The notes under the pieces were generated by a model. The model made no database searches. It was not told the origin of the DNA and saw only the letters and a program-made list of their open reading frames with translations. 7,925 nt of DNA from Actinomycetota bacterium (GTDB lineage: Bacteria; Actinomycetota; Actinomycetes; Actinomycetales; Microbacteriaceae), in the NCBI GenBank assembly GCA_009702405.1, contig WLIC01000017.1:1-7925 (forward strand). Direction: 5' to 3'. The position numbers and the translations under genes are program-made. This document shows, piece by piece, positions 1 through 5,715 of the stretch (position 1 is its first letter; each line of letters starts with the position of its first letter).

Positions 1-1109
1 CAAAACGCATCCTTCTGGTGCACGCTCATCCTGATGATGAGAGTTTGCAAACCGGTCACGTTATGGCCGATGCGACTAATCGCGGAGCAGAAGTTTTCCT
101 GCTGACCCTAACCCGTGGTGAACGAGGCAAAGCAAAACTAGAAGAGCTCAAATCTCTTGAAGCCAATCGTGCAGCTATGGGTGCCTTTAGAGCTACTGAA
201 CTAAAGAACGCTCTAGCGGTTCTTGGGGTAAAGAACCACAAGTTTGCTGGAACCAGAGCATATCTCGATACTGGAATGCGAATCGGAAACCTAGGTGTTC
301 CAACCACTCCACTTCGACCAGATCTCATGTCACTAACAGCTGTTTCAACACCAGTTGTTGCTGATGACATTTATCAGACCATGGTTACTTTCAAACCTGA
401 TGCCGTTATTACTTATAACGCAAAGGGTGGCTACGGACACCCAGATCATAAAAAGGCTCACGATGCAACCGCTATGGCTATGCGTCGTTACCGTAAAAAC
501 GTTCGAGGCAAGAAGCCTCAGTTCTTGGTTATTGCTGAACCAGGAGAGCGTGCCACCATCTTTGTTGGTGGTGAAGCAACTGCGGAGAAAAAGAAGTTAG
601 CTCTGCAAGCTCACGCATCTCAGGTAACCGTGAAACGTGACACTTACTCGGTTGCTGACGGCATTGAATTCAGATTTGATCAACCTGAACGCTTACGGCA
701 AGCTAGCCCAAACTTCTTACCTTGGTTCAAGCCTGTCTTTAGAGCACTCTTTGGTTTGCCACTTGGCTTGCTGCTGGCTTATGCCGGAGCATATGTTCAC
801 AACATCTTGGCCGATAACGACAGACATTCACCGCTAGGTCTTTACCTGGCTCTTGGTGCAACAGCTTCTATTGCTTTTGGTCTTAGGACTTGGCGTAACT
901 CCAGAGGTGCTCTTTATCTTCTAAATGCAGGTATGACCATAGCTATCTGGTGGATGTCTAGACATGAGACTTTCGGAGCTTTTATAGCCGATGACAAATA
1001 TGGCAACAGATACATCTGGTTTGCGATGATCATTTGTGGTGTTGCAGCAGTATTTCCAAAAATAGATATAGCTAAGTGGCGTGCTAGGACACACAGAGCC
1101 CACCTCTAA
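1..1109 (+). CDS. MshB-like PIG-L/LmbE deacetylase fused to a C-terminal membrane domain (5' end cut by window)
   Basis: This is a zinc-dependent N-acetylglucosaminyl deacetylase of the PIG-L family. The likely role is MshB-type removal of acetate from GlcNAc-Ins in mycothiol synthesis, although a related substrate (for example mycothiol S-conjugates) cannot be excluded. The frame is open from base 3 and reads K-R-I-L-L before the GTG at 18, so that GTG is internal and the true start lies upstream. Numbering from it, HPDDE at residues 4-8 supplies the zinc ligands H4 and D7 and the catalytic base D6. GGYGHPDH at 137-144 supplies Y139, H141 and the third ligand H144, with the spacing seen in M. 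tuberculosis MshB. AHASQV near 199-204 is the usual family C-terminal motif. From about residue 232 the protein changes character: four hydrophobic segments (about 238-262, 272-289, 297-313, 331-347) and a basic tail. In many actinobacteria a separate small membrane protein gene follows mshB, so this looks like a fusion of the two. Family assignment is strong; exact substrate is inferred. Confidence 0.87.
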   Translation, partial: KRILLVHAHPDDESLQTGHVMADATNRGAEVFLLTLTRGERGKAKLEELKSLEANRAAMGAFRATELKNALAVLGVKNHKFAGTRAYLDTGMRIGNLGVPTTPLRPDLMSLTAVSTPVVADDIYQTMVTFKPDAVITYNAKGGYGHPDHKKAHDATAMAMRRYRKNVRGKKPQFLVIAEPGERATIFVGGEATAEKKKLALQAHASQVTVKRDTYSVADGIEFRFDQPERLRQASPNFLPWFKPVFRALFGLPLGLLLAYAGAYVHNILADNDRHSPLGLYLALGATASIAFGLRTWRNSRGALYLLNAGMTIAIWWMSRHETFGAFIADDKYGNRYIWFAMIICGVAAVFPKIDIAKWRARTHRAHL

Positions 1110-1112
1110 GGC

Positions 1113-1118
1113 GATAAT
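1113..1118 (+). promoter_or_regulatory. Possible -10 element upstream of fdxA
   Basis: GATAAT lies in the 35-base gap after the deacetylase stop codon, 26 bases before the fdxA start, and matches the TATAAT consensus at five of six positions. I see no clear -35 box, and the upstream half would lie inside the preceding gene. It could give fdxA-dapC-gltA a promoter of their own in addition to read-through from the deacetylase gene. Confidence 0.35.
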
Positions 1119-1130
1119 TAGTATCAAAGA

Positions 1131-1137
1131 AAAAGGA
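1131..1137 (+). promoter_or_regulatory. Ribosome binding site deciding the TTG start of fdxA
   Basis: AAAAGGA ends seven bases before the TTG at 1145. There is no ATG or GTG in frame nearby, and an in-frame TAA lies upstream at 1115-1117. The protein also begins exactly where FdxA homologues begin (T-Y-V-I-A), so the rare TTG start is well supported. Confidence 0.75.
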
Positions 1138-1144
1138 TTTTAGA

Positions 1145-1465
1145 TTGACTTACGTAATTGCTCTTCCATGTGTTGACGTCAAAGACAAGGCATGTATTGC
1201 TGAGTGTCCAGTTGACTGCATCTATGAGGGTGACCGAATGCTATACATCCACCCAGATGAGTGTGTTGACTGTGGTGCATGTGAACCTGTGTGCCCAGTT
1301 GAAGCTATTTACTACGAAGATGATCTACCTAGCCAGTGGGCTGATTATTACAAAGCCAACGTTGAATTCTTCAGTGAAGTTGGTTCGCCTGGTGGAGCTG
1401 CCAAAGTTGGTCCAATCCCAGGTGATCACCCAGTTGTTGCAGTGTTGCCACCGCAAGGCGAATAA
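1145..1465 (+). CDS. fdxA: 7Fe ferredoxin (3Fe-4S plus 4Fe-4S)
   Basis: This is a small soluble cytoplasmic electron carrier of 106 residues, full length for the FdxA/FdxC family. Eight cysteines lie at 9, 17, 21, 25, 40, 43, 46 and 50. By analogy with Azotobacter-type 7Fe ferredoxins, C9, C17 and C50 would bind the 3Fe-4S cluster, C21, C40, C43 and C46 the 4Fe-4S cluster, and C25 would be free. The second half has the family-typical DYYKANVEFF stretch (about 67-76) and a G-S-P-G-G-A segment. The start is TTG, supported by a good ribosome binding site. The gene sits between the deacetylase (35 bases upstream) and dapC (5 bases downstream), an order conserved in actinobacteria including mycobacteria (Rv1177-Rv1178). 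The redox partner is not visible here; cytochromes P450 or oxidoreductases encoded elsewhere are typical partners. Confidence 0.95.
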   Translation: MTYVIALPCVDVKDKACIAECPVDCIYEGDRMLYIHPDECVDCGACEPVCPVEAIYYEDDLPSQWADYYKANVEFFSEVGSPGGAAKVGPIPGDHPVVAVLPPQGE

Positions 1466-1470
1466 CTCTT

Positions 1471-2586
1471 ATGTTCGATCGCTTGCCGGAATACCCTTGG
1501 CAAAAACTTAAGCCTTATCAAGCGATTGCAGAAGCTCATGCCGAAGGCATGGTTGATTTCTCAGTTGGATCTCCTGTTGACCCAACACCTTCAGTAATTC
1601 AAGAAGCTCTAAACCAATCAACTAATGCTCCTGGCTATCCATCAACTGCAGGTTCACTTGAATTCAGAACTGCAGTCGTTGAATGGTTTGCCAGACGCAG
1701 AGGCGTACCAGGGTTAACTGTTGATCAGGTTATGCCAACCATTGGTTCTAAAGAACTCATCTCTTGGTTACCACTGATGCTAGGCCTTGGTAAAGGCGAT
1801 GTTGTTGTTCAGCCATCAGTTGCATACACCGCTTATGTTGTTGGTGCTGCTCTGTGTGGAGCTGAGATTGTTTCTGAGGATGATCCAGCTAAGTGGCCAG
1901 AAAATGCCAAGCTGATTTGGATTAACTCACCAGGTAACCCTGATGGTCGTGTCTTAGATGTTGAGCAGATGCGTGCCTGTGTTAAACGTGCTCGTGAACT
2001 AGGAGCAGTGCTAGCAAGTGATGAGTGTTATGCAGAACTTGGTTGGGGTAGATGGTCTGAAGAACTTATCCCTTCGGTTTTAGATCCAAGAGTTTCAGAT
2101 GGTAACCATGAGAATCTGTTAGCTATTTACTCTTTGAGTAAGCAATCAAACCTTGCCGGTTACCGTGCAGCTTTTGCAGCTGGACCTAAAGAAATGATCA
2201 AGGGATTAGTCAACATTCGTATGCATTCAGGGTTGATGATGCCAACACCAGTGCAGAAAGCAGTCATTGCAGCTTTAGGTGATGAAGAGCATGTCGCTGT
2301 TGAACGTGAGATTTATCGTGAACGTAGAGAAGTCTTACTTGATGCAGTTCGAGCATATGGTTTTGAGATTGCTGAATCTCAGGCTGGGTTGTATTTGTGG
2401 GCAACTTTAGGGGAGGACTGCTGGGTTACCGTTCAGAAGATGGCCGAACTAGGTATCTTGGTTGTCCCAGGTGAGTTCTATGAAGCTGGGGGCAGTAAGT
2501 ATGTCCGCTTCTCGATCACAGCCACCGACGACAAGATTGCCGAGGGTGCCAGAAGATTGCGAAATGCCCTAGGGTTAAACCACTAG
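1471..2586 (+). CDS. dapC: N-succinyldiaminopimelate aminotransferase
   Basis: This is a fold-type I PLP aminotransferase of 371 residues. It is expected to transfer an amino group from glutamate to N-succinyl-2-amino-6-oxopimelate in the succinylase branch of diaminopimelate/lysine synthesis, in the cytoplasm. Visible class I/II features are the substrate-side SVGSPVDPTP loop (31-40), NSPGNPDG with N156 (152-159), D184 in ASDECY, the Schiff-base lysine K224 in SLSKQSNLAGYR with phosphate-binding R232, and the carboxylate-binding arginine R346 in YVRFS. The N-terminal LPEYPWQKLKPY pattern and the position directly after fdxA are both typical of actinobacterial DapC, which is why I choose this over a generic aspartate aminotransferase. 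The ATG lies 5 bases after the fdxA stop, with AAGGCG at 1455-1460 inside the end of fdxA as a probable ribosome binding site, so the two are almost certainly cotranscribed. Confidence 0.9.
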   Translation: MFDRLPEYPWQKLKPYQAIAEAHAEGMVDFSVGSPVDPTPSVIQEALNQSTNAPGYPSTAGSLEFRTAVVEWFARRRGVPGLTVDQVMPTIGSKELISWLPLMLGLGKGDVVVQPSVAYTAYVVGAALCGAEIVSEDDPAKWPENAKLIWINSPGNPDGRVLDVEQMRACVKRARELGAVLASDECYAELGWGRWSEELIPSVLDPRVSDGNHENLLAIYSLSKQSNLAGYRAAFAAGPKEMIKGLVNIRMHSGLMMPTPVQKAVIAALGDEEHVAVEREIYRERREVLLDAVRAYGFEIAESQAGLYLWATLGEDCWVTVQKMAELGILVVPGEFYEAGGSKYVRFSITATDDKIAEGARRLRNALGLNH

Positions 2587-2596
2587 CACTAAGCAC

Positions 2597-2601
2597 AGGA
2601 G
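2597..2601 (+). promoter_or_regulatory. Ribosome binding site deciding the TTG start of gltA
   Basis: AGGAG is followed seven bases later by the TTG at 2609. No ATG or GTG in the correct frame is better placed, and the GTC at 2611 is out of frame. The site occupies half of the 22-base gap after dapC. Confidence 0.7.
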
Positions 2602-2608
2602 CAGGTTT

Positions 2609-3889
2609 TTGTCAGCTGAAAACGACCAGAAGGTCACCCTCAACTACCCAGGTGGTTCTGCCGAATTCCCTATTATCAAGGCCACCGCTGGTGACTCCGT
2701 TATTGACTTCTCTAAGCTCAATGCCACCACCGGACTGAACTCCTATGACATTGGCTTTGTGAACACAGCTAGTACCAAGTCAGAGATCACATATATCGAC
2801 GGGGATGCTGGAATCCTTCGATACCGTGGCTACCCAATCGAGCAGCTAGCTGGTCAAAAAAGCTTTGTTGAAACTGCTTACCTTTTGATTTATGGTCAGC
2901 TACCAAACCCAACCGAATTGGCTGAATGGGATGATCGTCTGAGAAGACACACTCTGATTCACGAGGATCTAAAGAACATCTTCCACTCGATGCCACAAAA
3001 CGCTCACCCAATGTCAGTTTTGGCTGCCGGAGTTTCAGCACTTTCAACTTTCTATCAGGACTCCCTAAACCCTCACGACGACTACCAAGTTGAACTTTCA
3101 ACTGTTCGACTACTAGCCAAGTTGCCAACTCTTGTTGCCTATTCACACAAAAACGCTCTAGGGCAAGCTCTGCTTTACCCTGATAACTCACTAAGTTACG
3201 TTGAGAACTTCTTGAGAATGGCCTTTGGAAATATGGCTGAGCCATATATTCAAAACCCAATCGTGACTAAAGCGCTGGACACTCTTCTTGTCTTACACGC
3301 AGACCACGAACAGAACTGTTCAACATCAACTGTTCGCCTTGTTGGTTCTTCACAAGCAAACCTATTTGCATCTGTTTCAGCAGGTGTTTCAGCTCTGTTT
3401 GGCCCATTACACGGTGGAGCTAACGAAGCTGTTCTAGAGATGCTTGCCGATATCCGTGACTCAGGTGAATCAGTGCAGAAATACATTGAACGCGTGAAGA
3501 ACAAAGAAGAAGGCGTAAAGCTAATGGGCTTTGGTCACCGTGTTTATAAGAACATGGATCCAAGAGCAACAATCGTGAAAGCAACTGCAGATAAGGTTCT
3601 TGCAGATCTAGGTGTTTCAGATCCACTACTAGACATTGCTAAAGAACTAGAAGCAGCAGCTCTTGCTGATGAATACTTCATCTCAAGAAAGCTTTATCCA
3701 AACGTGGACTTCTATACCGGTGTTATTTACAAGGCCATGGGTTTCCCAACCAGAATGTTCACTGCACTATTTGCTATGGGACGACTACCAGGTTGGACTG
3801 CTCACTGGCGTGAAATGAATCATGACCCTGCTACCAAGATTGGTAGACCACAGCAGCTATACATCGGCTCTCAGCAAAGAGACCTATAA
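2609..3889 (+). CDS. gltA: Type I (hexameric-class) citrate synthase
   Basis: This enzyme condenses acetyl-CoA with oxaloacetate to citrate, the entry step of the TCA cycle. At 426 residues it has the length of the E. coli GltA class rather than the shorter type II or methylcitrate synthases. The catalytic triad is visible: H268 in GPLHGGANE, H310 in GFGHRVYKNMDPR and D367 in NVDFYTG, matching H264, H305 and D362 of the E. coli enzyme with nearly constant offset. LHADHEQNCSTSTVR (229-243) and the MGRLPGW segment (390-396) are also typical. The N-terminal 40 residues form the beta-rich extension of this class. Translation starts at TTG with an AGGAG site. The first 60 or so codons are visibly richer in C-ending codons (ACC, GCC, AAC, GAC) than the rest, which may reflect high expression. 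It lies 22 bases after dapC with no obvious promoter in the gap, so it is probably the last gene of that transcript. Confidence 0.95.
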   Translation: MSAENDQKVTLNYPGGSAEFPIIKATAGDSVIDFSKLNATTGLNSYDIGFVNTASTKSEITYIDGDAGILRYRGYPIEQLAGQKSFVETAYLLIYGQLPNPTELAEWDDRLRRHTLIHEDLKNIFHSMPQNAHPMSVLAAGVSALSTFYQDSLNPHDDYQVELSTVRLLAKLPTLVAYSHKNALGQALLYPDNSLSYVENFLRMAFGNMAEPYIQNPIVTKALDTLLVLHADHEQNCSTSTVRLVGSSQANLFASVSAGVSALFGPLHGGANEAVLEMLADIRDSGESVQKYIERVKNKEEGVKLMGFGHRVYKNMDPRATIVKATADKVLADLGVSDPLLDIAKELEAAALADEYFISRKLYPNVDFYTGVIYKAMGFPTRMFTALFAMGRLPGWTAHWREMNHDPATKIGRPQQLYIGSQQRDL

Positions 3890-3892
3890 AAA

Positions 3893-5089
3893 CTATTCAG
3901 CTTTTATTAGCTTTAGTTGCTCCTTGTATACGGTAGGGAACAGCAGCAAGAAAGTGATGAAGGCTAAAGATCCCGCAATAACAAATACTTCTCTAACGCC
4001 AAATGCCCCAATTAGGTAACCAGCTACTGACATCGAACCAATGCTGGCAACTGAAATGATCGCTCCGAAGGCTGCAAATACTCGACCTTGAACCTCGTGC
4101 GGAGTTATTTTGATCATCATCCCAACGCCGTAGGAGTTGATGGTGGCATTACCCATTCCAGCAATGAACCAGACCACCATGATGAACCAATAGTTCGGTG
4201 CGATTCCAACTCCGAAACCGGATAGGGAAAGTATTGCCATACCAAAACCTAGGATTATTAGCTCAGTCTTTGGGCTAACTTTTCTAGATCCAGCGACTGC
4301 GCTAAATAGTAAAGTGCCGAGGGCAAAACCAGTTCCCACTAATCCATAGATGAATGAGTCTGCACCCATGATGTCGGTTAGCAAGAACACATCGCCAACA
4401 TTCACAACGCTCATGCAGAGCACCATTCCGAATACCAAGATGACAAGCGATCGCAGCAGTGGATTATTCATCATAAATTTGAAACCTGCGGCCACTGAGG
4501 TTTTTTCACCTGGCTCTAGAGGCTGAGGTTTGTGATTCACATTGATTAGGAAAGGCACAAGTGCAATAAAGGTGGTTAGGAAACCATCAATCATGAAGGT
4601 CACCACGAAACCAGTTTTAGCGACCAAGAACCCGGCAAGTGCTGGACCAAACAAACCTGCAATAGAGAAGTAGCTCTGGATAGTTCCCATTGCTCGGCCA
4701 ATGTCTTCTTTTTTAGCAAGGGTTGGAGTTAGCTTTCCCCAGGTTGGGCCAACAACAGATGCACAGGTGTTCGCGATAAATAACAGAGTCAAGATGAGGT
4801 AGTTCGGGAGCTGCTGTGATTGAGCAAAAATTGTTGCGCCGCCGATCACAGATGCAATCGGAATTACGGTCCTAGTGCTGAATCGATCAGCAACTGTTCC
4901 AGCCCAAGGGGCGAAAAGAATCATCGGAAGTGTTCCAACAATAAACAACGCTGCAACTGCTGCTGGTCCTTGATCTTTCTCTCTGAAGACAAGAGTGAAA
5001 ATTGTTAGTTCTGAACCTAAGAGGCTAAAAGCCCTGGCTAATGCCATAGCTTGAATTTTGGACCATTGCGTCTTTGCAGTTTCTAGCAT
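3893..5089 (-). CDS. MFS transporter, MFS_3/EntS-like exporter
   Basis: This is a 398-residue integral membrane protein with about 12 hydrophobic segments (roughly 12-34, 43-66, 74-90, 96-114, 133-157, 160-183, then 211-230, 246-265, 275-296, 299-320, 334-358, 365-384) and a central cytoplasmic loop at about 184-209. The loop between segments 2 and 3 carries MFS motif A (G64, D68, R69, R73 in GTVADRFSTR). The second half has HEVQGRVFAAFGA (331-343), typical of the MFS_3 group that includes enterobactin exporter EntS and macrolide-efflux-like proteins. The substrate cannot be read from sequence; proton-driven export of a small molecule is the family expectation. The ATG at 5089 is the first possible start, as an in-frame TAG lies four codons upstream. 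The ribosome binding site is weak (GACTGAAAC). It lies 13 bases behind rsmD on the same strand, so it probably shares rsmD's transcript. Its stop is 3 bases from that of gltA. Confidence 0.85.
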   Translation of the reverse strand: MLETAKTQWSKIQAMALARAFSLLGSELTIFTLVFREKDQGPAAVAALFIVGTLPMILFAPWAGTVADRFSTRTVIPIASVIGGATIFAQSQQLPNYLILTLLFIANTCASVVGPTWGKLTPTLAKKEDIGRAMGTIQSYFSIAGLFGPALAGFLVAKTGFVVTFMIDGFLTTFIALVPFLINVNHKPQPLEPGEKTSVAAGFKFMMNNPLLRSLVILVFGMVLCMSVVNVGDVFLLTDIMGADSFIYGLVGTGFALGTLLFSAVAGSRKVSPKTELIILGFGMAILSLSGFGVGIAPNYWFIMVVWFIAGMGNATINSYGVGMMIKITPHEVQGRVFAAFGAIISVASIGSMSVAGYLIGAFGVREVFVIAGSLAFITFLLLFPTVYKEQLKLIKAE

Positions 5090-5102
5090 TGTTTCAGTCT
5101 AT

Positions 5103-5669
5103 TTAGTTAGCCAACCAATAAACCACAGTGTCTCCGTATGACTTCTCTTCACTAAGAGTCAATCCTTCAGGTAGTTCAGGCATCGGCGTTCTAGAGGATC
5201 TTTCCAAGACAATCACTGCATCTTCATTCAGATGAGCCAGCAGTGCTTCAAGGTTCTCCGTCACTTCAGTATTGGCGACTTCATAAGGAGGATCAATAAA
5301 AACAAGGTCGAACTTGCCTGAGAAAGTTGTTAGGTAACTAGCAACTGATTTACCTTCGGCACGGATATCGCAGTCAAGTTCTTCTTTCTGCAAAGCAGCC
5401 TTGATCATTCTTTGGTTGGTGATGATGCCACCAAGAGCCTGTTTGTGTTGTTCAACTAACATCACTGAGCGACATCCTCTTGAAGCAGCTTCAAGACCTA
5501 AAGCACCAGTTCCTGCATAGAGGTCTAGGACATCAGCACCTGAAATTAGGTTCAGTGCCTCTAGTCTGTTGAAAATACTTTCCCTAATTCGGTCGCTAGT
5601 TGGTCTAGTGACTTTAGCTGGCGAGGCTAGGGTTCTACTGCCGGCGATACCGCCAATGATTCTGGTCAT
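5103..5669 (-). CDS. rsmD: 16S rRNA (guanine(966)-N(2))-methyltransferase RsmD
   Basis: RsmD methylates N2 of G966 in 16S rRNA during 30S subunit assembly, using S-adenosylmethionine. The 188-residue product is full length for the family. It shows the N-terminal RIIGGIAG and RPTSDRIRESIFN (22-34) signatures, the SAM-binding motif DLYAGTGALGLEA (49-61), the acidic residue after the next strand (E73), the catalytic motif DPPY (126-129), and the C-terminal KSYGDTVVYW (176-185). The ATG is the first start available: an in-frame TAG ends at 5682, four codons upstream, with no GTG or TTG between. There is no convincing Shine-Dalgarno site, and a TAGGCT box sits nine bases upstream, so the mRNA may be nearly leaderless. 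In many actinobacteria rsmD follows recG on the same strand; here the two are divergent. Confidence 0.95.
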   Translation of the reverse strand: MTRIIGGIAGSRTLASPAKVTRPTSDRIRESIFNRLEALNLISGADVLDLYAGTGALGLEAASRGCRSVMLVEQHKQALGGIITNQRMIKAALQKEELDCDIRAEGKSVASYLTTFSGKFDLVFIDPPYEVANTEVTENLEALLAHLNEDAVIVLERSSRTPMPELPEGLTLSEEKSYGDTVVYWLAN

Positions 5670-5678
5670 AGTGTGGCT

Positions 5679-5698
5679 AGCCTAACTTGTCCTAGGCT
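5679..5698. promoter_or_regulatory. Inverted repeat giving a possible -10 box on each strand (rsmD/recG divergent promoter)
   Basis: AGCCTA (5679-5684) and TAGGCT (5693-5698) are perfect inverted 6-base arms separated by 8 bases. Each arm reads TAGGCT (fitting the actinobacterial -10 pattern TANNNT) towards one flanking gene: the right arm is 17 bases before the recG ATG, the left arm 9 bases before the rsmD ATG. No -35 boxes are evident. The symmetry could instead be an operator for a dimeric regulator. The neighbouring CTTCG-G-CGAAG (5697-5707) is a further small palindrome with a loop too short for a strong hairpin. Confidence 0.45.
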
Positions 5699-5715
5699 TC
5701 GGCGAAGATTGAACC

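Noticed and set aside
18..20. GTG as the true start of the deacetylase
   Set aside because: The frame is open to the left edge and encodes K-R-I-L-L, the hydrophobic strand that precedes HPDDE in this family, so the gene begins before the window.
56..370. Open frame of 104 codons on the - strand inside the deacetylase gene
   Set aside because: It lies opposite the conserved catalytic region, has a shadow-like composition rich in Ser, Arg and Ala, and resembles no family I recognise.
1158..1511. 117-codon + strand frame overlapping fdxA
   Set aside because: The overlapped frame encodes an unmistakable 7Fe ferredoxin; this product has no recognisable features.
2787..3260. Open frame of 157 codons on the - strand inside gltA
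   Set aside because: It mirrors a strongly conserved citrate synthase region; no domain, no ribosome binding site and an improbable composition.
3866..3884. Possible terminator hairpin at the end of gltA (GG-CTCT, loop, AGAG-A-CC)
   Set aside because: Only six pairs with a bulged A, mostly inside the coding sequence, and no T-run on either strand.
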